Origin: Treponema sp.
Lineage (GTDB): Bacteria > Spirochaetota > Spirochaetia > Treponematales > Treponemataceae
Direction: 5' to 3'
NCBI GenBank assembly: GCA_024402505.1
Contig: JAKSTP010000001.1
Coordinates: forward strand, 147,404-211,403
Length of the DNA: 64,000 nt
In this document: piece after piece, positions 17,542 through 26,364 of the stretch
How positions within the stretch are numbered: position 1 is the first letter of the stretch
Layout of the letters: each line of letters opens with the position of its first letter
Notes under the pieces: model-generated
Told to the model about the DNA's origin: nothing
The model's database searches: none
The model's input: only the letters and a program-made list of their open reading frames with translations
Position numbers and translations under genes: made by a program

Positions 17542-19476
17542 ATGCAGAACTCAATTGAACTTTTTACACCGGGCCGTTTGTGCCTTATGGGTGAACACAG
17601 TGACTGGGCTGGTGTCAGTAAACTTTTTAATTCTTCAATTCTTCCTGGCATGGCACTTGTTACTGGAACAGAACAGGGCATTTACGCCACTGCAACCAAG
17701 AATAAGAAATTCATTGTACGCACCTCTATTCCTGAACTTAAACAGGATTCTTTTGAATGCGACATGGAACTTTCAAAACTCAAGGCAGTTGCAGAGGCTC
17801 AGGGTTTCTTTTCTTATGTAGCCGGAGTTGCATCTTATATCTGTGAATGGTATCACACTGAAGGTGTTGAAATTGAAATCACAAAGATGGACCTTCCAAT
17901 TAAAAGCGGACTTTCATCTTCTGCAGCTGTTTGTGTACTTGTAGTAAAGGCTTTCAATGAGCTTTACAATCTTCACCTGAACACTCTTGGTATCATGAAT
18001 ATTGCATACTGGGGAGAACTTAGAACACTTTCCCGATGCGGACGACTTGATCAGGCCTGCGCTTTTGGTACAACCCCTGTTCTTATGACATTTAATGGAA
18101 ATGATGTTGATGTAGAACGTGTTTCTTTGGGTGGAACATTCCGTTTTGTTTTTGCAGACCTGAACGCAGGAAAAAACACCATCAAGATTCTTGCCGATTT
18201 GAACAAAGCCTTCCCTTTTGCTACAACTGAAAAAGAAAAAGACGTGCAGTTTGCTTTAGGTGAAGAAAACCAGAGAATCATTACAAAAGCCAAAAAGTTT
18301 CTTGAAGACGGCAACTGTGAAGAATTTGGAAAACTCATGGTTTATGCACAAGAAGTGTTTGATTCAAAAGTTGCTCCAATGTGTCCGGAAGAGCTCACAT
18401 CTCCGGTGCTTCACAAAACTCTTGCAGATGAAAACATCAAAGCACTTACCTATGGTGCAAAAGGTGTTGGATCTCAGGGAGACGGCACAGTTCAGTTCCT
18501 TGCAAAAGATGAAGAAACTCAGAAAAAACTTATTTCATATCTGGAAGAAAAACTTGGCATGAAAGCTTATTCACTCACTCTAAAAAAACAGAATGCTGTT
18601 CGAAAAGCAATTATTCCTGTTGCAGGATTCGGCACACGACTTTACCCTGAAACCCGCGGTGTAAAAAAAGAATTCTGTCCTGTTGTTGATAAAGACGGAC
18701 TTGTAAAGCCAGGCATCCTTGTTCTTCTGGAAGAACTGGACCGCATTGGTATTGATGACATATGTCTTATTTTGAATCACGAAGAAAAAGCTTATTACGA
18801 AAATTTCTTCTTTAAACCTTTGTCACCTGCACACTATGCAAAACTTCCTGAAAAAATGAAGGAATATGAAAAAACAATTGAAAGAATTGCAAAAAAACTT
18901 CATTTTGCATTCCAGGAAGAACAGCGTGGTTTTGGACATGCTGTTTTCCAGGCCAATGATTTTGCAAATAATGAACCGGTTCTGCTTCTGCTGGGTGACA
19001 CAATCTATCAGAGCAATAACGGAGTTCCATGTACAAAACAGTTGATTGATGCCTACAACAATACAGGACTTCCAATGGTTGGACTGCAGACAGTGCCTCT
19101 TGAAACAGTAAATACTTACGGTGTATTTGCAGGTTCGTGGGAAAATAAGGCCCAGACAGTCCTGAATATTTCTGCCATCTGCGAAAAGCCAACACAGCTT
19201 TATGCAAAAGACTACCTTTGTGTTAAATCCAATAAAAGTGATGAAAACTACTATGGTGCTTTTGGCTGTTATATCCTTACAAAAGATGTATTCCAGCGCC
19301 TTGATTACGCAATTAAGAACAATATCGTGAATAAAAAAGACGAGGTTGAACTTACAGATGCCCTTGCCTACGTGCAGGAAACAAAAGGCCTTATGGGATT
19401 TGTACCGGACGGTAAATCCTATGACCTTGGCAATGCATCAGCCTACCGAATTGCAGTAAGTGAGTTTGGAAAGTAA
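17542..19476 (+). CDS. Bifunctional sugar-1-kinase (GHMP) - sugar nucleotidylyltransferase
   Basis: From the ATG at 17542 the protein has 644 residues in two domains. Residues 1-~340 are a GHMP kinase close to galactokinase: PGRLCLMGEHSDWAG (substrate motif), LPIKSGLSSSAAVCV (ATP loop, near residue 120) and CGRLDQACAFG. Residues ~353-644 are a GalU-like nucleotidyltransferase: AIIPVAGFGTRLYPETRGVK, KEFCPVVDK, EEQRGFGHAVF and LLGDTIY. The fusion would phosphorylate a free sugar at C1 and then convert it to an NDP-sugar. The domain order is opposite to the fucose enzyme FKP. An upstream ATG at 17464 lies before the promoter and is rejected. It ends facing the flippase gene. Confidence 0.83.
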   Translation: MQNSIELFTPGRLCLMGEHSDWAGVSKLFNSSILPGMALVTGTEQGIYATATKNKKFIVRTSIPELKQDSFECDMELSKLKAVAEAQGFFSYVAGVASYICEWYHTEGVEIEITKMDLPIKSGLSSSAAVCVLVVKAFNELYNLHLNTLGIMNIAYWGELRTLSRCGRLDQACAFGTTPVLMTFNGNDVDVERVSLGGTFRFVFADLNAGKNTIKILADLNKAFPFATTEKEKDVQFALGEENQRIITKAKKFLEDGNCEEFGKLMVYAQEVFDSKVAPMCPEELTSPVLHKTLADENIKALTYGAKGVGSQGDGTVQFLAKDEETQKKLISYLEEKLGMKAYSLTLKKQNAVRKAIIPVAGFGTRLYPETRGVKKEFCPVVDKDGLVKPGILVLLEELDRIGIDDICLILNHEEKAYYENFFFKPLSPAHYAKLPEKMKEYEKTIERIAKKLHFAFQEEQRGFGHAVFQANDFANNEPVLLLLGDTIYQSNNGVPCTKQLIDAYNNTGLPMVGLQTVPLETVNTYGVFAGSWENKAQTVLNISAICEKPTQLYAKDYLCVKSNKSDENYYGAFGCYILTKDVFQRLDYAIKNNIVNKKDEVELTDALAYVQETKGLMGFVPDGKSYDLGNASAYRIAVSEFGK

Positions 19477-19482
19477 GATAGT

Positions 19483-21072
19483 TCAAAAAAAAATCTTGTC
19501 ATGCTTTTTTATAAAACCTACTACTATTCCAATCAATTCCCGAAATGTTTTAAGTGGTAACAGTGCTAAAAACAAGACAGTAACAGTAACTGTAAAGGTA
19601 ATAAAAATTTTAATTAAATAAGTCCAGTATTTTATTATGGGAATAGAAGTCATAATCGCGTTTATTATAAAAACACTTCCAACACAACCCAAGATTATAA
19701 GAATTATGGAAATCAGTGCCCATATAGGAGTTTCACCAAAATATTTCTTTATTATGACATAAAAATCAGTTGGCATATTTATAAAAGCAACTGTTAATAC
19801 CGTTGCAAGAACAATTCCAGACAAGCCTATTAGTTTTGTAAGAAGAATATTCAATACAAGATTCAGTAATATTTCTAGTACAGCCATCCACTTACCTCTT
19901 TGCCAAAGGTTTAATGTTTCTCTAAGCATGCTAAAATAGTTACTTACACAAACAAAAAAAATCTGTACTGTAAAAATCAAAACAAAAGAATCTGCCAAAA
20001 TAAAATCTATTCCAAGCCATATAAGAATAAAATTTTGTATAAGCTCATAATAACAAACAGAAGCAAATCCTATTACAAATAACTGCAACAAATAAGTAAG
20101 TGTAAAAATATGGTAAATACTTTGCTTAGATTCAGTAACCTGATAATTTCCTATAGATGGTGCCAATGCACTGGTTATAATCATACACATCATATAGGGA
20201 ACTACGGCAATGATACTATAATTATTATAATTAGCAAGAATTACAAGCCCCAGAAAAGCAGAAATAATAGTATTATCAAGAGTATTCCTACTGATTGTAC
20301 GGATTTTAAATAATCCCACTGCAAAAGTATCTTTCCAAATTGATTTTTTTTCTTCTTCTTCAAGATTGCCTGTAAGAATAATCTCACAATATTTTCTTCT
20401 TGCATTACATCGCAATAAAATACCAAATACAAGAGGAAATAACACCTGCATAAATGCAAATAAATAAAAATGCCTTTTATATACAGCAATAAATTGCAAT
20501 AAATAAGTAACAATGAACGATGCCATACGTGAAAGATCAACAACATTTTTCTGCTGATTTGCATAAAATAGCAGCTGATAATAATTGAAGAACCAGTATG
20601 ATAAAACTGTTTGCAACAAATAGCAGGCAAATATGACATATATATTTATTCCACTTGGGATATCACTTTTTATAAGATTTTGTAAAAAAGGCATTACTAC
20701 AATTGCAGCAAGCAAGATTACAAGACCAATAAAAAAATAAACTTTGCGTATATAATTCAAATAAACACCAGTTGTTTTCCAATCCTTTTCTGAAACTGGT
20801 TTAAACAACCTGTATTTCAAGGCAGCATCAACACCAAAATCTACAATATTCAATGTGCCTAAAATAGAGGTACACAATCCATTAAGTCCAAGATATTCAC
20901 TTCCCAATCTTGTAATAAAAATTGTTCGAAGAATGAATGGAAATAGAACTGCAACTATTTGAAATAAAGTATCCGTAAAAGCAGCCATAAGAGTTCTTGA
21001 TGTACGAGATATTGATTTTTGATTATTCAATTGATATAAAACCTCTTTTTCCGATTGATACAAAACATTCAT
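19483..21072 (-). CDS. Wzx-type polysaccharide flippase (MATE/MOP superfamily)
   Basis: A 529-residue integral membrane protein with about 12-14 predicted helices. TLFQIVAVLFPFILRTIF, RLGSEYLGLNGLCTSIL and VDFGVDAALKYRLF match the first helices of Wzx/RfbX-like exporters, which flip undecaprenyl-linked oligosaccharides to the periplasmic face. It would handle repeat units from the surrounding transferases, and its presence next to an ABC exporter suggests two glycans or two routes. The annotated ATG overlaps a TATAAT, so the true start is uncertain by a few codons. It converges with the kinase-nucleotidyltransferase gene (6-nt gap). Confidence 0.85.
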   Translation of the reverse strand: MNVLYQSEKEVLYQLNNQKSISRTSRTLMAAFTDTLFQIVAVLFPFILRTIFITRLGSEYLGLNGLCTSILGTLNIVDFGVDAALKYRLFKPVSEKDWKTTGVYLNYIRKVYFFIGLVILLAAIVVMPFLQNLIKSDIPSGINIYVIFACYLLQTVLSYWFFNYYQLLFYANQQKNVVDLSRMASFIVTYLLQFIAVYKRHFYLFAFMQVLFPLVFGILLRCNARRKYCEIILTGNLEEEEKKSIWKDTFAVGLFKIRTISRNTLDNTIISAFLGLVILANYNNYSIIAVVPYMMCMIITSALAPSIGNYQVTESKQSIYHIFTLTYLLQLFVIGFASVCYYELIQNFILIWLGIDFILADSFVLIFTVQIFFVCVSNYFSMLRETLNLWQRGKWMAVLEILLNLVLNILLTKLIGLSGIVLATVLTVAFINMPTDFYVIIKKYFGETPIWALISIILIILGCVGSVFIINAIMTSIPIIKYWTYLIKIFITFTVTVTVLFLALLPLKTFRELIGIVVGFIKKHDKIFF

Positions 21073-21102
21073 TATAACAAATAATCAAAGTACATTACAA
21101 AG

Positions 21103-22005
21103 CTATAGATGATCTTTAATTACTCCAATATAAACTCTAGTATCTCCTTTTTTTATGGATTTAAAATATATTCTACCATGTTTGATATTCCTATTATCAT
21201 CATGATACATTTTTAGATGAGCTTCGCAATAACACTTCACTAATCGTCCATTTACAATAAAATCCTTTTCGAATTTCTTTTTTTCTTGTTGACTATTAAA
21301 ACCTCCTTGAAAGGATGCATCTTCTATTTCAGAATGCTTGGTCTTAAAGACTTTCAAAAACTCAACAAAATTATTTTCAAATCTATCATCATCATAAAAC
21401 TCTGAAATGAGAAAATCATTCATTATGCCCAAATATAGAACTATTTGTCGTAAATGTGATTTATAAATAGATTTTAATGAAATTTTATTATCCGAATGTA
21501 TCACTAAATTGCTAAAACATAATTTAGCTTCTTCCAAAAATGACTCAGTAGTCAGCTCTGGAAACGTAATTAAACAATTCCTATGAAAACAAATAAAATC
21601 CTTTTTATTTGATAAGATTTGCTTACTATCTGATATACTACCATCAGATAACTTATTAAATACTATTAAAGCAGCACAATTTTCAGGATTATTAATATAA
21701 GATGTAACATTGCTTATACTATCTGGAATTTGCTTAAATTTAGAAAGAAATTCTAAAATAATATCAAGAATATCTTTTCCCGAATAACAATCATTATTTT
21801 GAAATAAAAGATCAGCCATCGTAACAGATGGCAATACTTCTGTTTCGTAAAAATTATTTTGATCGATATAAATTACATCTTCAAAATTTGAATAAACACA
21901 ACTAACTAACTCAGAAAAATCTAATAATTTCATAAACACTTCTTCTTCTGAGGAATTTGCAACAAACTTGAAAGTATTTGAATTTACAAACAAGTTAGCT
22001 ATCAT
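21103..22005 (-). CDS. Unknown protein, partner of the adjacent ATPase (putative defence effector)
   Basis: I do not recognise a catalytic domain in these 300 residues. The C-terminus contains a compact segment, VKCYCEAHLKMYHDDN, then GRIYFKSIK and VYIGVIKDHL, a pattern I associate with uncharacterised proteins encoded beside OLD-like ATPases. The rest is acidic and helical without membrane segments. It overlaps the ATPase gene by 11 nt, so the two are translationally coupled and probably form a complex. The cysteine/histidine pair in YCEAHLKMYH could bind metal. A nuclease or other effector role is inference from context only. Confidence 0.6.
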   Translation of the reverse strand: MIANLFVNSNTFKFVANSSEEEVFMKLLDFSELVSCVYSNFEDVIYIDQNNFYETEVLPSVTMADLLFQNNDCYSGKDILDIILEFLSKFKQIPDSISNVTSYINNPENCAALIVFNKLSDGSISDSKQILSNKKDFICFHRNCLITFPELTTESFLEEAKLCFSNLVIHSDNKISLKSIYKSHLRQIVLYLGIMNDFLISEFYDDDRFENNFVEFLKVFKTKHSEIEDASFQGGFNSQQEKKKFEKDFIVNGRLVKCYCEAHLKMYHDDNRNIKHGRIYFKSIKKGDTRVYIGVIKDHL

Positions 22006-23125
22006 GTTTTAAGCCTAATCTAATGATATTTTGTAAATCAATTGTCTGTTGATCAAAAAAACCAACTGGCCACTTTTGAATCTGGCCTTTTTCATTCATT
22101 TCTAAATTTTTTATCGAATAATCCTTGTCAAAAAAATATATTTTTACATCATTATTTCTCAGTAACCTATTTGTTTCAACAACTTGCAAGCGAATGGAAT
22201 TCACTATATGCTCACTGTGTGATTCGATAAATACTTGCAAATTTTTATTAGAGGATACTTTATCTCCTATTAATTCAATAAGTCTAGATTGTGCCAAAGG
22301 ATGCAAATGAGCTTCAGGATTTTCAATAAAAATACATCCTTCCGAAACATAATTAATAATCAATAAAATAGCAAGAATATATGTATAGCCAAACCCAGTG
22401 TTAAATGATTTTATTTTCTTATTTGATTTGTTTATAAACCGCAATCCCAATACAGAATATTCATTTTCAATTCCAACAATATCCAAAATATCATCAGAAT
22501 CCATAATATATTGAATATTTTTACTTATTGACTCTCTTAATTTATTATCATTTCGTAATAAATTTAATTTAAATTGTCCACTAGCACCTATCGGATTCAC
22601 AATAGGTAATTCTGTTTTTTCTTCATACTTAGTTGGTCCTAATCTATCAGCTGAAACATAATAAAAATTACTAAACACTTTGTTTAATAGTTCTACAGGA
22701 ATAGGATCAAACTGTCTACTACCTATTAATCCAGATTGTTTTATACTACCTGTATGCGATAACAAACTTTTATTATCAATAATTAAATCAGATAACTTAC
22801 CAGCTCTATCATTATTCTTATCAGTTTCATAATCCATTTGAAAGCTATTGTGATCATAGTCACTGGTTTTTATGTAAAACGAAACAGGTTTAGTAGAATC
22901 GTATAGAATATCATCAAATAAATCCAAGTTTATAAAGTCACCATTTACATACAGGGACTTCATTTCTGGATTTCGCTTCATACTTTGTGATAACAACAAG
23001 AGAGATTGTATAAGTGAAGATTTTCCTCTTCCATTATAACCTGTTAACAAATTAATCGATGAAAGATGAAACGTATGTTGCTTATCAAAACATTTAAAGT
23101 TATTCAGTGCTAATTCTGTAATCAT
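21995..23125 (-). CDS. AAA/OLD-like ATPase (AAA_15 with DUF3696-like C-terminus)
   Basis: This 376-residue ABC-type ATPase begins MITELALNNFKCFDKQHTF and has Walker A GYNGRGKSSL near residue 30, a variant of GxxGxGKS. The Walker B and adjacent motif is IFIENPEAHLHPLAQSRL, and the D-loop/switch histidine is ESHSEHIVNSIRL. These match the OLD-like/DUF3696 ATPase group common in phage-defence systems. There is no C-terminal TOPRIM nuclease, so the activity must come from a partner, plausibly the overlapping 300-residue protein. It is AT-rich compared with the adjoining glycan genes. Confidence 0.82.
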   Translation of the reverse strand: MITELALNNFKCFDKQHTFHLSSINLLTGYNGRGKSSLIQSLLLLSQSMKRNPEMKSLYVNGDFINLDLFDDILYDSTKPVSFYIKTSDYDHNSFQMDYETDKNNDRAGKLSDLIIDNKSLLSHTGSIKQSGLIGSRQFDPIPVELLNKVFSNFYYVSADRLGPTKYEEKTELPIVNPIGASGQFKLNLLRNDNKLRESISKNIQYIMDSDDILDIVGIENEYSVLGLRFINKSNKKIKSFNTGFGYTYILAILLIINYVSEGCIFIENPEAHLHPLAQSRLIELIGDKVSSNKNLQVFIESHSEHIVNSIRLQVVETNRLLRNNDVKIYFFDKDYSIKNLEMNEKGQIQKWPVGFFDQQTIDLQNIIRLGLKHDS

Positions 23126-23136
23126 ATAAAATCCAA

Positions 23137-23406
23137 TCAGTTAGTTTTTTTTAACCAATCTATCGTTTCAGTAGATATCCAACCGTTCATTTTATCTTTA
23201 TCAACTTCCATAATAATAAAGCGCCCATTTTCTTTATCAAAGATTGGTTTTACTGAATTAAATATTATGTCATCATTTTCATTAGTACAAATAAAATAAC
23301 CCTTTGGCAAACAAGGACAAACATCCCCCAATTCCTTCAATTTTACAAGCAAATCAGCTTCATTATTATTGATTTCGTACGCAAAAAAATATAATTTTCT
23401 TTCCAT
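23137..23406 (-). CDS. Small SinR/Cas2-like-fold protein
   Basis: From the ATG at 23406 the product has 89 residues: ERKLYFFAYEINNNEADLL, LGDVCPCLPKGYFICT and GRFIIMEVDKDKMNGWIS ending in a WLKK tail. The pattern (strand, helix with a 'LG' turn, strand ending in a short word, then a strand with VD and GW-S) resembles the small SinR-like family of ferredoxin-fold proteins related to Cas2/VapD. The assignment is from memory of the pattern, not a search. It is the first gene of a three-gene minus-strand unit, 11 nt before the ATPase. A longer frame to 23478 lacks support at its N-terminus. Confidence 0.5.
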   Translation of the reverse strand: MERKLYFFAYEINNNEADLLVKLKELGDVCPCLPKGYFICTNENDDIIFNSVKPIFDKENGRFIIMEVDKDKMNGWISTETIDWLKKTN

Positions 23407-23516
23407 AATAATCATTATCGGTATATTAAATTCGCTATTTAATATAAAAAGAAACTTAGTATCTCTATTAAGATACACAAATAGGCTTTGTGATTATCTT
23501 ATTACAGCATCATTCA

Positions 23517-23624
23517 TTATTTTACTAAAATCGCATAACTTAATTTTTGAAATAAAGAATCATCCCCTCCATTATAGGTTCCATATACTTCATAACTTCC
23601 AACATCTCCTACAATTACTTCAAA
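23517..23624 (-). pseudogene. Remnant of a coding sequence, unidentified
   Basis: In a 250-nt gap between the small SinR-like gene and the acyltransferase, the minus strand is open for about 35 codons with protein-like content (VGDVGSYEVYGTYNGGDDSL) ending at a TAA at 23517. It has no start codon, and stops lie directly upstream in frame. This looks like the tail of a disrupted gene and may mark an insertion boundary. Confidence 0.3.
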
Positions 23625-23727
23625 TCACTAAAAACTTTGGCGAGTTAAAGAACCAAATAAACCTTTCAGAAAATTTACTTTTTGTAATTATACACAGTTG
23701 ATATTACAGACACAAAATAAAAGCTCA

Positions 23728-24300
23728 TTACAATCTGCTCCAATCGTTTTTTTCAAAATCCCACTTTTTTATAACTCGAGCTGGATTACCGACTGCAACG
23801 CTATAGTCTGGAATATTTTTGGTGACAACACTTCCAGCACCAATAACACATTTTCTACCAATTTGGACACCTGGTAAAACAATTACCTTTTCCCCAATCC
23901 AACAACCATCTCCTATAGAAACAGAATCTGGTTCAATTTCTTGTTCTACATAAGGTAATTCACATCCCGCATTAGTCCCATGGTTATTATCAGTAATAAA
24001 TACATCACTCCCCATTAAAACGTTATTACCAATTTTTACTGATTGCCAACAGCTAATTCTAACCCTCTGCTGACATATTACGTTATCTCCTATTTCGAGC
24101 TTTCCTTCAGATCCAAATACAGCTAATAAGAAATCTTTTCCAATAAAGAAATCTTTTCCAATAAAAATCTTGTTTGGATTTTTTATGTACATAGAAACTG
24201 GAAATCCTGAAAACGTAAATTTTGAATTTCCCTTACGAGATAAATGGACTTTCCGTCCATAAAGAAAACGTGTAATCATAAAATAAATCTTTTCTATCAT
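23728..24300 (-). CDS. Hexapeptide-repeat O-acetyltransferase (maltose/galactoside acetyltransferase type)
   Basis: The 190-residue protein has a left-handed beta-helix: repeated I/V-G-x-x motifs ([55 protein letters not shown]) and the catalytic histidine region DNNHGT. The end [19 protein letters not shown] is the classic MAT/CAT-like terminus. It should O-acetylate a sugar using acetyl-CoA. The start at 24300 overlaps the upstream stop as ATGA; a longer frame to 24423 lies entirely inside the upstream gene and is rejected. The duplicated [13 protein letters not shown] segment reflects a short direct DNA repeat near 24135-24165. Confidence 0.87.
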   Translation of the reverse strand: MIEKIYFMITRFLYGRKVHLSRKGNSKFTFSGFPVSMYIKNPNKIFIGKDFFIGKDFLLAVFGSEGKLEIGDNVICQQRVRISCWQSVKIGNNVLMGSDVFITDNNHGTNAGCELPYVEQEIEPDSVSIGDGCWIGEKVIVLPGVQIGRKCVIGAGSVVTKNIPDYSVAVGNPARVIKKWDFEKNDWSRL

Positions 24301-25334
24301 AATTTTCCTATTTTTCCTGGTCTTCTTGGAAGATGTGTTAGCCACAATAACCAACCAAATAATCGTCGTGTATAGATATATAACCAATCGTTGAACCACA
24401 TAGGAGTATGTGTGTACAACCATCTAAATAATTTTTCCTTTGAGCCCAATTTTGGTTGCCCGCCTAAACGTTTTATTCCTTTCCATGGACTATTATCACA
24501 GTATTTCCACCACAAATCAGACTCTTGTTTAAAAAATAAATCATTTTCTTCACAAGGTCGATATAAGAATGATCTAGCATAATGAATGATTTCTGGTTTC
24601 TGAATAGCATCAAAAATTTCATTTTTTGATAATATAGGTGCATTATGATATCGAATAAGATTACGTTTGCTAAAATGAATAGCAAAAGAATATACATTAA
24701 ATTTTAATGGAAGTTGTGCATATTCAAATTCAAATTCAACATTCATAATTCCTTGATCTTTACTGCCATAAATTGCACCAATTTCCTTTATGTGTCGTAC
24801 AATTCGTTCTTCACATTTCATTTCGCGCCATACAGGAAGATTAAAATATATCATTTCTGCAATACAAGTCCACCCACCCTTATGAGGATAATATCGTTCA
24901 CGTCCTTTTTCAGTCCAGTTCATTGCAAACGGTTTTCCGTCAAAATCGAAATCAGCCAGTTCTTCAAGACTACCTGTAATCAAACAATCAGCACCAATAT
25001 GGATAATTTTTTCTACATCTGTATTCTCAAACAATCGTGCAACTAATAATTTAAAATAAGTAACATAAGAACCTCTATGAGCTTCTACTCCCAAATCAAC
25101 AAAAATCTTCTCAAGAGGACGAGAGTCTATAAAAGTTAATTTAAAGTTAATCTCAGAATATTTTTCTTTTAATGATTCGAATTTCTGTTTATTTTCATCA
25201 GAATAATTTAACTGAAGAATATAAATATCATAAAAAACATCTTTCGAAGCATTTTCAAGTAAGCTTGTAAGGCCAACTCCAACCATAAAAGCAAAATTAT
25301 TATCGCTCTGAAAAAGAATATTTACACGTTTCAT
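24297..25334 (-). CDS. Glycosyltransferase family 8
   Basis: The protein has 345 residues from the ATG at 25334: [40 protein letters not shown], and KDQGIMN in the C-terminal half, all typical of GT8 (LgtC/glycogenin type, retaining). The metal-binding DxD site, expected in the strand ending [10 protein letters not shown] (residues ~110-118), reads G-A-D instead of D-A-D, so the first aspartate is missing. YNLP-type FNLPVWREM follows as usual. It starts 2 nt after the preceding gene's stop. Activity may be altered or use another metal ligand. Confidence 0.85.
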   Translation of the reverse strand: MKRVNILFQSDNNFAFMVGVGLTSLLENASKDVFYDIYILQLNYSDENKQKFESLKEKYSEINFKLTFIDSRPLEKIFVDLGVEAHRGSYVTYFKLLVARLFENTDVEKIIHIGADCLITGSLEELADFDFDGKPFAMNWTEKGRERYYPHKGGWTCIAEMIYFNLPVWREMKCEERIVRHIKEIGAIYGSKDQGIMNVEFEFEYAQLPLKFNVYSFAIHFSKRNLIRYHNAPILSKNEIFDAIQKPEIIHYARSFLYRPCEENDLFFKQESDLWWKYCDNSPWKGIKRLGGQPKLGSKEKLFRWLYTHTPMWFNDWLYIYTRRLFGWLLWLTHLPRRPGKIGKL

Positions 25335-25335
25335 C

Positions 25336-26364
25336 TTACTGTTTCCACTCACTTCTATCTGCTTCTTCTTTATTGAAAATACCTATTATTGTTCCGGTTC
25401 CATAAACCCACAATGTTACCCAGCAGGCAACAAAATGGTAAAGCCAGGCCTTGATATCCGGTTTCCTGCAGAAGCCGATTATTGCCTGAACAAGAAGCGG
25501 AATAATTGTAACTGTACAAAGGCTGAAAAGAACAATTTTCCCCTTACCTACTTTACTCCATGGATATTTTCTTCCCTTTGATTCACTGAAATACAAAAAG
25601 TCTTTAATGCGGCGTTTCTGCTTTCGGTGGAAAGTTTTTGTATCAGGACAGAACAAATGCACAATGCCGGTCTTTACCTTTGCAACGCGAAGTTCAGGGT
25701 CTTTTTTGAACAGTTCCCAAAGAACATCAATATCAAAAAGATAATCACCTTCAAAGTTTTCAAGCAGTTCCTTTTTACGCATGAAAAAACCGTTGGCCCC
25801 GATTGTAGGAATCATATCTGCACGGAACTTAATGCTCAGATAGTCACCTTTATCAAGTTCTTCCCTTTCAACAGTTGTCCATTTATTTGTAACAGCACAA
25901 TAACGGTCATAGTTTCCTGTAAACATGCACAAAGGATCATTCATGCCTATCAATGCACAATAACGATTGATTACGCCGTCAGTTTTGCGGTATGTATAAT
26001 ACAAAGGTTCACTGGCAACAATCTGAACCTCTTCAAAAGGCTTCATCATACGTTCCAGCCAGTCAGTTTCCGGAATAATATTGTCGGAATCCAAAAGAAG
26101 TATGACTTCCCCACCAGCTGCACGCACACCTACAGCCTTCCCAGCTTCTGCTGTCTTAAGTTTATTTTCAAGAACAGTAATGCGAATATCGTTTTTCGCA
26201 GAATATTCTGCAAGTTTATCCAGAGTACCGTCAGTACTTCCACCATCAGCAACAACAAGATCAATAAGACTGTGGTCATAAGTCTGAGAAAGAATTGCAT
26301 TGAAATACAACTCCAATGTACGCATTGAATTCAACATTGGAGTTACGATTGAAATTCTATACAT
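25336..26364 (-). CDS. Glycosyltransferase family 2 with C-terminal membrane segment
   Basis: A 342-residue GT2: YRISIVTPMLNSMRTL, VADGGSTDGTL, LLDSDNIIPETDW, and a C-terminal pair of hydrophobic helices (VLFSLCTVTIIPLLVQAIIG and the region after it) that likely anchor it to the inner membrane. The start at 26364 is chosen because it immediately precedes the conserved first strand; four extra codons to 26376 are possible. It overlaps the end of the upstream GT2 by 8 nt. The substrate is unknown. Confidence 0.85.
   Translation of the reverse strand: MYRISIVTPMLNSMRTLELYFNAILSQTYDHSLIDLVVADGGSTDGTLDKLAEYSAKNDIRITVLENKLKTAEAGKAVGVRAAGGEVILLLDSDNIIPETDWLERMMKPFEEVQIVASEPLYYTYRKTDGVINRYCALIGMNDPLCMFTGNYDRYCAVTNKWTTVEREELDKGDYLSIKFRADMIPTIGANGFFMRKKELLENFEGDYLFDIDVLWELFKKDPELRVAKVKTGIVHLFCPDTKTFHRKQKRRIKDFLYFSESKGRKYPWSKVGKGKIVLFSLCTVTIIPLLVQAIIGFCRKPDIKAWLYHFVACWVTLWVYGTGTIIGIFNKEEADRSEWKQ

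Noticed and set aside
24301..24423. Longer N-terminus for the acyltransferase
   Set aside because: The extra 41 codons lie inside the GT8 gene and have no family support; the ATGA overlap at 24297-24300 is a normal coupled start.
25627..26328. Long plus-strand open frame (233 codons)
   Set aside because: Antisense to a clear GT2 gene; its composition (Cys, His, Phe rich) is typical of a shadow frame.
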